Shown piece after piece: positions 17,788 through 26,114 of a stretch of DNA of 64,000 nt (position 1 is its first letter; each line of letters opens with the position of its first letter). The stretch spans positions 2,728,001 through 2,792,000 of the forward strand of contig NZ_OZ244781.1 in the NCBI RefSeq assembly GCF_965219595.1. Reading direction: 5' to 3'. A program made the position numbers and the translations under genes. The notes under the pieces are model-generated. The model ran no database searches. It was not told where the DNA came from and saw only the letters and a program-made list of their open reading frames with translations. The DNA is from Poriferisodalis sp022821985 (lineage in GTDB: Bacteria > Actinomycetota > Acidimicrobiia > Acidimicrobiales > Poriferisodalaceae).

Positions 17788-18101
17788 GGGCGTCGCGATG
17801 TGGCCGTGTTCGCGGAATGTTGAGGCACGGTGGTTGACCGCGTCCGTCGTGAAGACCGCAAGAAGCATCTCGCGATGAGATTGTCGTTTCGATGTTCTGT
17901 GGCGGTGTCTGCGTAGGGTGTGTTGGCTGCGTGCGCCGGCGATGCGGTGGGCCCGCCGCCCGCCGCGCCTGACAGTGCGCTCGCCGGTGAATCAGACCAC
18001 TCGCCAAGCGAGAGTGGCTCCGCCACCTAACCTCGAAGCAGTTGATTCGCAGCATCGAACCGACAGATCGATGTAGAGAGCACGTCGATACCTCCGCACA
18101 A
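17788..18101. other. Gap between metabolic genes and second defence block
   Basis: This 314-bp stretch holds no convincing gene. An imperfect hairpin, ccactcgccaagcgagagtgg, lies at about 17997-18017. The promoter of the following HEPN-like pair should be here. Confidence 0.35.
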
Positions 18102-19040
18102 ATGGCGACGCTGCCCACCGGACACCGGGTTACGGTGCCGGCTGTGACGATCGACTCCGTTGCCTTTCACAGGATGTTCACGGCTTGCAAGCGCACCCGT
18201 GAGCTCGTAGCAGAAAACCCTGTGAAGCCCGACTACTCCCCAGATCATGAGGCGGCGGAGGCGTGGCCGCTGATCACCGCTGCCTACAACGGGATTGAGC
18301 AGGCGCTAAAGATGCTCCTGTTGGTCCCCACGGACACCGGGTTCACCATGGACCAGTTGAAGCGAAAGCCGTTCCGGCACGACTTGGAAGCGCTGTACGG
18401 AGCGTTGGAGCCTGCCGATAGCGAATACATCGAGCAGCACTTCGGTGAGCACTGGAGCCTCAACGAGTACAAGAACCTGAACTTGGGCTTCGATACGGCG
18501 CAGGAGTTCGTCGCGCATCTCAACAGGAGCCATCCCCAAGAGGGATCGCTGGCGTGGCGCTACGCCCTCCTCGACATGAATGTTCAGATTCCGAAGACGA
18601 ATCCGTGGACGATGTGCGAGGTGTGGTACGCGATCTGCTGTCGCGTCAAGGCTGAGCTGTACGGCAGACCGGACGGCACATTTCGGCTGAGCGGCCGGCT
18701 GAAGTTCCGGTTCGAACGAGTCATTCTCCATTGGGGCGAGGCGTATGACGGCTTCACCGATGACCTCAACAGCTGGATTGGCCGCAAAGGCGACGAACTA
18801 AGCGCATGGGTCGACCTCCTGGTCAAGGCGAATCGCGATGCGATCCACCAGGTGCAAGCACCTGAACGACTTCGCCTCCACCTCGGCCGTATGGCCGAGC
18901 GTGCAACAGCGGCACTGGCAGGCACACCAGCCGATCCAGACTTCCAGCAGTTCCTGCAGCAGGTCCAACGGGCCGACCGCGATCGGGTGTGGAATCCCCA
19001 ACGAGCCGAGTTCGACTGGGCCAACACCGAGGAGACTTGA
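18102..19040 (+). CDS. HEPN-like hypothetical protein, first of a pair
   Basis: A 312-residue soluble protein from the ATG at 18102; a GTG at about 18144 is an alternative start. Seen: helix AYNGIEQALKMLLLV, then FRHDLEALYGALEPAD, then SLAWRYALLD. This succession (helix with E-x2-L-K, a HDL-containing helix, an RY strand) is the layout of HEPN-like nucleic-acid-associated helical proteins, although the strict R-x4-H motif is not evident. The remainder is helical with many tryptophans. The next gene starts one base after this stop and shows the same three-element layout, so they may be distant paralogues acting together. Function is unknown. Confidence 0.6.
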   Translation: MATLPTGHRVTVPAVTIDSVAFHRMFTACKRTRELVAENPVKPDYSPDHEAAEAWPLITAAYNGIEQALKMLLLVPTDTGFTMDQLKRKPFRHDLEALYGALEPADSEYIEQHFGEHWSLNEYKNLNLGFDTAQEFVAHLNRSHPQEGSLAWRYALLDMNVQIPKTNPWTMCEVWYAICCRVKAELYGRPDGTFRLSGRLKFRFERVILHWGEAYDGFTDDLNSWIGRKGDELSAWVDLLVKANRDAIHQVQAPERLRLHLGRMAERATAALAGTPADPDFQQFLQQVQRADRDRVWNPQRAEFDWANTEET

Positions 19041-19041
19041 C

Positions 19042-19674
19042 ATGGTGATCTTCGGCCCCGCGGGTCCGGATGAGTCATTCCGCAACAACGCGATCATGTG
19101 GCACTTCGACGATCACGCTTTGGCGGCGGGCTTCGCCGAGACGGCGCGGCTGATCGTGGACCATTGGGTCGGCGAGGGACCGAATGATGCTCTGTTCGTG
19201 CCGCTGGTCTACAACTGCCGGCACGCGCTCGAGCTGGTCCTAAAGGCAGCGATTCGGGAAGCGGCCGCGAGCCTGCGAGCCGACGGACGAACCAACGAAG
19301 TGCTTGAAGCTGATCGTTTGGACGAATGGCTTGCGAAGGAGGCAGTCCACAATCTCCATAGGCTCGCAGAGCGTCTCGACAAGCTGCTCACCGATCTCGG
19401 CGAGGACAAGCTTCCGGCGAACACTCGCAAAGTCGTGTTGTCAATCCACGAACTAGATCCGACTGGGCAGACATTCCGCTATGCGACGATTCGCAAGGGG
19501 GAGAAGTTTGAGAACGCACCCCTGCCTCTTGTCAAGTATGGCAACTACGGCGCGAATGTCAGTGTTGTTGCTATGTACGAGCACTTCGACGCAGCATTCA
19601 AGCTGATCTCATATGGCCTGATGTCAGCATTGGGGCAGTACACGGGCAGTTGGCTCAACGAAGGCGAGTCGTGA
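19042..19674 (+). CDS. HEPN-like hypothetical protein, second of a pair
   Basis: A 210-residue protein whose ATG lies one base after the previous stop, so the two are almost certainly co-translated. Seen: VYNCRHALELVLKAAIREAA (residues about 53-72) resembles the first HEPN helix. LHRLAERLDKLLTDLG follows, then TFRYATIRKGEKF, and a final helix MYEHFDAAFKLISYGLMSAL. The element order repeats that of the upstream protein. No strict R-x4-6-H motif is visible, so catalytic activity is uncertain. It converges on the SIR2 gene with an 18-bp gap. Context argues for a defence-related role; no established family name can be given. Confidence 0.65.
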   Translation: MVIFGPAGPDESFRNNAIMWHFDDHALAAGFAETARLIVDHWVGEGPNDALFVPLVYNCRHALELVLKAAIREAAASLRADGRTNEVLEADRLDEWLAKEAVHNLHRLAERLDKLLTDLGEDKLPANTRKVVLSIHELDPTGQTFRYATIRKGEKFENAPLPLVKYGNYGANVSVVAMYEHFDAAFKLISYGLMSALGQYTGSWLNEGES

Positions 19675-19692
19675 CCTGAACTTGCGGAAGCG

Positions 19693-21417
19693 CTACCACG
19701 TTTGACGGGAGGCCAGCCTGAATTGCTCGTTGTAAGCGTCGCGGCATTGGTCGAGGTCGTTGGGGTTCGTAAAGACTGCTGCTTCGACGAGCACCTCAAG
19801 ATGGTTCCGGACGAGCTGGTCCGGGGGCTCCGCGTACCCAACTAGGTGCCTGAATGCCCCCATGCCGATCGGCCCCGTTCCAATGCCGGATTGCGAGGAG
19901 AAGGCAAGCCCGAAGAGGTACTCGATCTGATCGAACAGCTTCTCGTAGCGCCGATCGTCGGGGATGATCTCCTGCACCGCGGGGCGCAGCACCTCGTAAG
20001 GGCGCTGTGAGTGCGGCACCTTGTGTCGTTCCAGCCCGGGCACGTTCGTCCTCATCATGTCGTAGTTGAGGATTTGCCACGAGCTGACAGCGACTCCGAC
20101 TGGCATAGTCTCGGCGCGCTTGGTGACCTCGACTGTCCCGAGTATGCGGGCGATGGGGCCGATGCGATCCGCAGCGGCGGCGCCGATCGCCGTCGCGTAC
20201 ATGGCGAGCAGCGCTGGGTACTGCTGCAATTCGATCAGGACGACGTTCCCTGCCCGCTCTGTCTGTCGATTCGCCAACCGGTCGATGGCAGCCGCCAGAA
20301 TTTGGTCGTGATCTTCGCTCCTGGAGAAATACGCACCCGTCGCGAGCAGCGTCATCAGCCGAGCGCTAGCGATCTCGTACTCGCGAAGTCGTTCCAGGTA
20401 GACGGGGTTCGCATCTGGAGCGTTCACCAGCAGGTTCGCCACAGCGTCGATTAGGCGGTCCGTCTCGGTCAACATCAGATCGTGCAGGCGGATGCGGTGT
20501 ACAGGGTCCGAGAGATAGCGCTTGAGACGGGCGACTGCGGCCGCGGTGACGTGTGGATCGCTATCGATTGCGTCTTCGAGCGCCGCGACCGTATTGGCGA
20601 GTTCATCAAGAGCGGCGTCGGCATCAGTAATCTGCATCCGGATCGCACCGCGGTGCGCGATTAGTTCGTTGGCATGGGCAGCTATGTCGCCGCGATGCAT
20701 CCAGTAGGTTGCGAACCTCCTGTTCGGTGCCCGCAGCAGTGCGTTGCGCAGCGCTATGTCCCAAGTGGCTGACCAGCCGCACGCCGCTAGCCCGTACTCG
20801 TCGAACACTCGGTCGAGCAGTGCATCAATTGCTGGGTCATACCTGTCGAGTTCTTCGACGGTGTTCTTCAGGTCCGGCGACAGGTAATCGCCGTGCACCT
20901 TGATGATCGTGCAGCGGTTGTGGACGAGTGGCAACGCACCCTGCGCGTGCGCGGCGCTGGCAATGACAGTCGGCTGTACGCCGACGTCGGTGAGCGCCTG
21001 CTCGAGCAGCCGATCGAAGTTCGTGGTGACGATAACTCGGACGATTCCGGCTTTCACCAGGTCGGCAATTGCGCGATGCGCTACGCCGGGCATCTTGATG
21101 CCTTCGTCCCGCTCATCGTCTGTCGGCTGAAAGTAGCCCTCCAGCAGATTCCTGCGGTCCTCTGGCGAAGGAGCCAAGTCTTCGAGCAGTACCGAATAGT
21201 CCGGCTCGCCTCCTGTGTGGTTCCTGTACCAACTGACCGGATCGCCGCCGTGATCCTGCCCCAGCGCAGCCGCGAACCGCTTGATCAGGTCGACTGTGAC
21301 ATCCCAGCCGGTTGGTACGCCGGAGCTACGGCCGACACCTGAGCCCAGAAGCAGCGCATAGCTGCCGGGGCCAGCATGCATGCTCGATGCGAGCGACGCC
21401 ATCGGAACCAGAGGCAT
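19693..21417 (-). CDS. SIR2-domain protein, candidate NAD-depleting defence effector
   Basis: A 574-residue protein with an N-terminal SIR2 Rossmann domain. LLLGSGVGRSSGVPTGWDV (residues 22-40) is the NAD-binding loop, TTNFD is at 131-135 (catalytic Asn133) and KVHGDY at 173-178 (catalytic His175). The domain ends near residue 260. The remaining 310 residues are helical, with DLMLTETDRLIDAV and YLERLREYEIASARLMTLL, and I recognise no family there. Known: bacterial SIR2 proteins with long helical C-termini (DSR-type, ThsA-like, SIR2-HerA and others) cleave NAD+ during phage infection. No HerA, pAgo or ThsB partner is adjacent, so this may be a single-gene system. Confidence 0.8.
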   Translation of the reverse strand: MPLVPMASLASSMHAGPGSYALLLGSGVGRSSGVPTGWDVTVDLIKRFAAALGQDHGGDPVSWYRNHTGGEPDYSVLLEDLAPSPEDRRNLLEGYFQPTDDERDEGIKMPGVAHRAIADLVKAGIVRVIVTTNFDRLLEQALTDVGVQPTVIASAAHAQGALPLVHNRCTIIKVHGDYLSPDLKNTVEELDRYDPAIDALLDRVFDEYGLAACGWSATWDIALRNALLRAPNRRFATYWMHRGDIAAHANELIAHRGAIRMQITDADAALDELANTVAALEDAIDSDPHVTAAAVARLKRYLSDPVHRIRLHDLMLTETDRLIDAVANLLVNAPDANPVYLERLREYEIASARLMTLLATGAYFSRSEDHDQILAAAIDRLANRQTERAGNVVLIELQQYPALLAMYATAIGAAAADRIGPIARILGTVEVTKRAETMPVGVAVSSWQILNYDMMRTNVPGLERHKVPHSQRPYEVLRPAVQEIIPDDRRYEKLFDQIEYLFGLAFSSQSGIGTGPIGMGAFRHLVGYAEPPDQLVRNHLEVLVEAAVFTNPNDLDQCRDAYNEQFRLASRQTW

Positions 21418-22131
21418 CCGGCGAACCTAGCGATGTCGCCCTCGATAGGAACGGGAAATGCAGGGACTGCGCGCCGAAAATCGCTAGTCCGGAAAAAATG
21501 CCCTAGACGGTGACGGCGCTGTCGTTACGGTTCATATGGAGATTTCCGTCCGCCAGATCAGCGCGTCGACATGCCTCATTATCGGAGAAACACCCAGGTC
21601 AAGCCCGCCGACTTGCGGCAACGCGTGCGCAGCTTCCCGCGCGATCAACTGCTGAAGGGGATTGCGTTCCAATCCGCGCAGGATGTATCGGTGACGCGAT
21701 GCATGGCGCCGAGCCAGCCGCAGGTGGCGCTGTCCCAAGTCCGGCAGGGAATGCTGTTCGCCGTGGCCGGCATCTGCGTTACCAGCGGGAACAACCATCG
21801 CAACAAACCGGTTCGGCTACGCGATGTGCAGGACCTGCTCGACGGATTCCACAATTTGTGGGAACCCGCGCTAGACGAGCATCAGAGTGACGCGGTCTGG
21901 CGGACGGTGGTGTCGCGCATCTCGTATGTGCAGTTCCCGTTTCAGGTCTCCCCGATGGAGTCGTTGGCGCGCTCGCTATGTCTCTATGGTGCCGATCCGC
22001 GATTCGGCGAAGCGCTGTTCGACGAGGACCAGATGTGCGACATGCTCGGCACCACGCTGGCCCGCTTCTTGTACCTCGGCTTCGCGATGTACTCGTTCGC
22101 CATCAGCAGGGGTGGGCGAGTGTCTCGGAGC

Positions 22132-22139
22132 GAATTGCT
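22132..22139. repeat. 8-bp target duplication, left copy (ISL3 element)
   Basis: GAATTGCT here is identical to 23553-23560 and directly abuts the inverted repeats of the element; 8 bp is the usual ISL3 duplication length. Confidence 0.9.
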
Positions 22140-23552
22140 GGCTCTTCGTGTTTTAGCGTGGAGTCAGCGTGTCGAGCAGGGTCCAGTCGGGCTTGCCTGC
22201 ATACAGCAGGACTCGTGTGCGGTAGTGGTCGAAGTTGGTGATCCCGAACGACACCCGCTTGATCAGCTTGGCGAGGTTGTTCGCTGCTTCGGTCGGCCCG
22301 TTGGTCACACGCGACCGGTGCCAGTTCGTGATCTGGGTGCGCCAGGTGGCCAGGGTGCGGCCGAGCTTGTTCAGCTCCGCCGAGAACGTGTCGTCTTGGA
22401 GGTCGCGGGCGAGCTCGTCGAGCGTCTCGGCGGCGACGCTGCGTTTTGGGATCCGGTAGACGCCGCGCAGGGTCTCCTTCGCGTGCCACGCGTCGCGCAC
22501 CTCGCCGCGGGGGTCGCCGGCTGCGAGCAGGCCCCGCAGCTTGGCTCGTCCGCGGTCGGTGACTCGCTCGGACGCTTTGAGCAGCAGTCTGCGTATCCGG
22601 TAGAGGGGGTCGTGTTTGGTGCCTCGCCCGCCGGTGGTCTCGTTCTGAACCCGGCGGCGCACGTCGTCGATAGCCGAGTTGGCGAGCTTGATCACGTGGA
22701 ACGGGTCAGCGACCTGGCGGGCGTGCGCCAAAGCGTCGGTGAACGTCTTGCGATAGGGACCCGACAGGTCCATCACGCCCCAGCGGATCTGCTTGCGCCA
22801 TAGCGACGATCTCGCTCGGATCCATGCGGTGGCCCCGTCGGCGCTGCGACCAGCGACTATGTCGAGCAGCCTGCCGCGGCGGGTGTCCACGATCGTGGTG
22901 CCCCAGTGCTTTTCTCGGTACCGGCCGCGGCGGAACATCAAAATCTCGTCCAGGCCCAAAGCGGTTACCCCGTCGAGGCGTGCCGAGTCGGCATCGAGCA
23001 GCGCCGATCCCCACCGGTGCACTGCCCGCATCACCGTGTGCCATCCCGCACCCAGCTCGGCGGCGATCTCGCTGACCGCCCGACCGGCACCCGCGCGGCG
23101 GGTCGCGTGACGCGCTGCCCGGCTGGTCATCCGCGCCCTGGGCGGCGCGACTGCGGGGTCCTGGTCGGTGAACGTGCCTACCGCGCACGACCCGTCGGGG
23201 CAGCGCCAGCGGCGCTTGCGCCACCCCAGCCGCACCGGCCGCCCGAACGCCGGCAGATCAGCCAGCCTCACCGTGCTCGCGCTGTGCGCCCACACCGGCC
23301 CCCCGCAGCCGACACAGCACGGCCGCCCCGCCAGCTCGACCCCGATCTCGAGCGGACCGCCGTCGCGGTCCCTCACACCGGTCACCGTCACGCCGGCGCC
23401 CAAGCCGACAACCACATGCAACGCGCGAATAGCGTCAACCCTCACAGGGATCCTCCAGAACTCGGGGCTACGAACACCTCCGATTCTGGGGGATCCCTCC
23501 CAATCAGGCCGTGACCCTCACACAGCTACTCCACGCGCAAACGCGAAGCGCC
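22140..23552 (-). mobile_element. ISL3-family insertion sequence, 1413 bp
   Basis: The ends are defined by imperfect inverted repeats. The left end reads GGCTCTTCGTGTTTTAGCGT from 22140. The right end, reverse-complemented from 23552, reads GGCGCTTCGCGTTTGCGCGT. Both continue with GGAGT. The element carries one intact transposase gene and is flanked by an exact 8-bp duplication. The perfect duplication and intact transposase indicate a recent and possibly still mobile insertion. Confidence 0.93.
22153..23445 (-). CDS. ISL3-family transposase
   Basis: A 430-residue transposase. An N-terminal zinc finger (CCVGCGGPVWAH, then RRWRCPDGSCAVGTF) and helix-turn-helix precede the DDE-type catalytic core, in which TTIVDTRRGRLLDIVAGRS, GVMDLSGPYRKTF and ADPFHVIKLAN are the standard ISL3 landmarks; the C-terminal GPTEAANNLAKLIKR supplies the Glu. 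No internal stop or frameshift is present. The GTG/ATG region at 23445 begins MRVDAIRALHVVVGLGAG. It is transcribed against the interrupted nuclease gene. Confidence 0.95.
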   Translation of the reverse strand: MRVDAIRALHVVVGLGAGVTVTGVRDRDGGPLEIGVELAGRPCCVGCGGPVWAHSASTVRLADLPAFGRPVRLGWRKRRWRCPDGSCAVGTFTDQDPAVAPPRARMTSRAARHATRRAGAGRAVSEIAAELGAGWHTVMRAVHRWGSALLDADSARLDGVTALGLDEILMFRRGRYREKHWGTTIVDTRRGRLLDIVAGRSADGATAWIRARSSLWRKQIRWGVMDLSGPYRKTFTDALAHARQVADPFHVIKLANSAIDDVRRRVQNETTGGRGTKHDPLYRIRRLLLKASERVTDRGRAKLRGLLAAGDPRGEVRDAWHAKETLRGVYRIPKRSVAAETLDELARDLQDDTFSAELNKLGRTLATWRTQITNWHRSRVTNGPTEAANNLAKLIKRVSFGITNFDHYRTRVLLYAGKPDWTLLDTLTPR

Positions 23553-23560
23553 GAATTGCT
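23553..23560. repeat. 8-bp target duplication, right copy (ISL3 element)
   Basis: Second copy of GAATTGCT, immediately right of the element; the interrupted coding frame continues from here. Confidence 0.9.
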
Positions 23561-24607
23561 GAGCGATGACTACGCGCTGATCTTTGCGCCGGACTCGGCG
23601 CAGGCTGGTCTTGATGTCATCGATCGATGGCTGGCGGCACCTGCAGACGAAATCGCGTCGATGGGTCGCGCGAAGTCAGCGGACCCGGGTGACCTCTGGG
23701 GCTTCAACCCCCTGTTCGAACGGCCGGTAGTCACCATCGGCGACGACTACGTCGTTCCATGCCCGGCGGCGATCTTGCAGCGTCTGTCACCGCAAGGTCT
23801 GCACTTCATAGTCCGCGACGCGCTGCAGGCCGAAGCGCATCCGAGTAAGGCATTCAGAGCATTCACCAAACGGCTCGGCGCTCGGTTTGAGGACTACATC
23901 GGCAAGCAACTCGGACTCCTTGAGCACGCCACCGTGTCGCCAGAGATCTCCTATGACGGCGGCAAGCTCAGCGTCGACTACATAGTCGAGACGCCCGAAG
24001 TCGTCGTGCTCGTGGAAACCAAGGCCATCGCTCCCACGCTCGACACTCGCGCGGGCAGGTTCCCTCAGGACAACGATGTCGCCACCAAACTCCAGAAGGC
24101 GTGCGACCAAATCGCCACCACAGCCGAGCTGCTTGAGCAAGGACACGAGAGCTTCCCGAGTCTCAAGGGGCGTGCCGTGCGCGGACTGGTCGTCACCCGC
24201 GACCCTTACTACTGGCTTGGCACGCCCTTCTTCGACGACATCGTTCAGCCCAAGTCCGTCCCGACCACATTCATCAGTTCCCACGAACTCGAAACCGTGT
24301 TGGGGCCGCTCATTCACGACACAGCGTGCGGGACACGGCTACTGAACGCCCTGCCGAACGACCTCCGTGATGTTGGCAGCCGCCTGACCGAGCTTGCGCA
24401 TGGGGCGAACCCGCTGCTCTCTGAGACATGGGACGCGGACTTCGAGCCGATCTTCGACAACATCGGCAAGGCAGCCTGATGCGGCGGATTACGCCCTGCC
24501 AGTCATGCCGGCGTGCCCCTAGGGCGGTTCCCCTTCTGGGCGCGTGGAGACGGTCGCCACCGGGCCGAGTGCGAATGTAGGGACTGAGTCAAGTCGATAC
24601 CGGAACC

Positions 24608-24709
24608 GTGAAGGCACCGAAGATCCGCCCGGTCCGGCCTGTTAAGGCCAAACCGGCCAACATCCCACCACCACAGCGAGCTCTAGTGGCTCAGCTTCGG
24701 GACCTGTAA
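24608..24709 (+). CDS. Possible 33-residue small ORF
   Basis: A GTG-started frame reads VKAPKIRPVRPVKAKPANIP and ends QRALVAQLRDL. It has actinobacterial-style codon third positions but a weak ribosome-binding site. It lies in the otherwise gene-free gap between the two interrupted nuclease genes (24480-24818). It may be a real small basic protein, a gene tail, or chance. Confidence 0.2.
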   Translation: MKAPKIRPVRPVKAKPANIPPPQRALVAQLRDL

Positions 24710-24963
24710 TGCGCTCCGAGCACGTTGCGATCTGAGCCTTCACGGACGATCATGATTGCGATGTGATGTGCGCCAGGTGCTTGCTGCGTCAATGGCGTGT
24801 CGGGAAGGAAGCAGGCGAGTGGTGAACGACGCACACAAACGAGTTCCGACAGCTTGGCTCATTCGAGCTGGCAAGTTCGGTGAGCGCGAGGACTTCAATC
24901 TCGAGCACAGTTTGGCCAGTTGTGGATGGGGCTGGGCTTCCCCCCAAATTTAGGAGGGTTTGG

Positions 24964-25854
24964 TCAGTGGTTGTTGGCTTGTTCGTAGTCGGTCGGGCTG
25001 GTCATGTCGAGGGTGCTGTGGAGCCGTCGTGTGTTGTACCAGTCGGTGATCCATCTGGCGATGTCTCGGCGGGCTTGGCGTCGGGTGGCCCAGTGTCGCT
25101 TGTGGATGAGTTCGTGGGTGAGGGTGGAGAAGAACGATTCGGCGGCTGCGTTGTCCAGGGCGCAGCCGACCCGCCCCGTGGAGCGGGTGATGCCGAGCCT
25201 GTCGCAGGCCCGGGCGAAGTCGCCGGCGGTGTACTGGGTGCCTTTGTCGGTGTGGAAGATCACCCCGGTCACGTCGCCGCCTCGGGTGGCGACGGCCATG
25301 TCGACGGCGGCCTGGGCGAGCTGGGCTGTGGGATAGGAGTTCGAGGTCGCGAACCCCACGACGCGGCGGCTGAACAGGTCCATGACCGTGGCGAGGTGCA
25401 CTTTGCCCTCGCCGGTGGGGATCTCTTTGAAGTCCCCGACCCAGCGCCGGTCGGCCGCGTCGGCGGTGAAGTCGCGTCCGATCAGGTCCTCGGGGGCGGC
25501 GTCGCGGTCGTCTGTGCGGGAGCGGCGGCGCTTGGTGGGGCGTGCGACCAGGCCCTGGCGGGCCATGGAGGCCTCCACGGACTTCTTCGACACAGCCCGG
25601 CCCGCTCGTCGCAGCTGCACCCGGATCCTGGGGGACCCGTAGGTCCCTTCTGAGTCCTCGAAGCAGGCCAGCACCGCAGCGTCGAGCTCCGCCCGGCGGG
25701 CCTCGATGCCCGACGGGGACCCGTGCCGCCACCGGTAGAACCACGACTCGCTGACGTCCAGCGCCCGGCACGCGACCGCGTGAGGGATGCCGTGATCGGT
25801 CCTCTGGGAAGCCACAAACCGCGCCAGGGTCACTTTGTCGCCTCGTTCACCCAC
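24964..25854 (-). CDS. IS3-family transposase OrfB (integrase core)
   Basis: A 296-residue rve-type integrase core. The catalytic triad is visible as the Asp in RRWVGDFKEIP, the Asp in VIFHTDKGTQY and the Glu in DNAAAESFFSTL. An HTH_21-type region (YGSPRIRVQLRRAG) precedes it, and the terminal WYNTRRLHSTLDMTSP is standard for the family. It overlaps orfA by 25 bp in another frame; IS3 elements normally make an OrfAB fusion by ribosomal frameshifting here. No canonical A6G slippery run is apparent; only a short ACAAAG lies in the overlap. Confidence 0.95.
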   Translation of the reverse strand: MGERGDKVTLARFVASQRTDHGIPHAVACRALDVSESWFYRWRHGSPSGIEARRAELDAAVLACFEDSEGTYGSPRIRVQLRRAGRAVSKKSVEASMARQGLVARPTKRRRSRTDDRDAAPEDLIGRDFTADAADRRWVGDFKEIPTGEGKVHLATVMDLFSRRVVGFATSNSYPTAQLAQAAVDMAVATRGGDVTGVIFHTDKGTQYTAGDFARACDRLGITRSTGRVGCALDNAAAESFFSTLTHELIHKRHWATRRQARRDIARWITDWYNTRRLHSTLDMTSPTDYEQANNH

Positions 25855-26114
25855 AGGACCACGGATCGTTTGAGCACGTCGCGCTCCATCTCCAGCTCAG
25901 CGCAACGGCGCCGAAGCCGAACCAACTCGGCCCGCTCGTCCGCGTCCAGCGCCCCCTCGCCGGCACCGCGCTCGGCCTTCACCCAGTTGCCCAGCGTGCC
26001 CGCGTGAATCCCAAGATCGCGGGCGACCACAGCGATCGGCTTGCCCGTCTCTGTCACGATCCTCACCGCACCAGCGCGGAACTCCGGATCGAACCTTCTT
26101 CGTGTCTCTGGCAC
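25830..26114 (-). CDS. IS3-family transposase OrfA (HTH protein)
   Basis: A 94-residue protein from a GTG at 26114, preceded by AAAGGGGAGC; an ATG at 26138 is an alternative. FDPEFRAGAVRIVTETGK and IAVVARDLGIHAGTLGNWV form the helix-turn-helix that binds the element ends. RLRRRCAELEMERDVLKRSV is the leucine-zipper-like tail. The upstream open frame beyond 26164 belongs to flanking DNA. Confidence 0.92.
   Translation of the reverse strand: MPETRRRFDPEFRAGAVRIVTETGKPIAVVARDLGIHAGTLGNWVKAERGAGEGALDADERAELVRLRRRCAELEMERDVLKRSVVLWVNEATK

Larger units (their letters stand above)
21571..24479 (+). pseudogene. PD-(D/E)XK nuclease-like gene split by an ISL3 element
   Basis: Left part 21571-22139 encodes about 190 residues starting MPHYRRNTQVKPADL, which I do not recognise. 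Right part 23561-24479 encodes a nuclease-like C-terminus with E127 (RFEDYIGK), D156 (KLSVDYIVE) and E169-T-K171 (LVETKA), numbered in the 322-residue fragment, forming an E...D...ExK set. Removing 22140-23552 plus one 8-bp duplication joins the halves in one frame (SRSELL-SDDYALIF), giving 1488 nt, a 495-residue protein. The right fragment could still be expressed from a start at 23511 inside the IS. Inferred: a defence-island nuclease inactivated recently, since both halves remain open. Confidence 0.85.
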
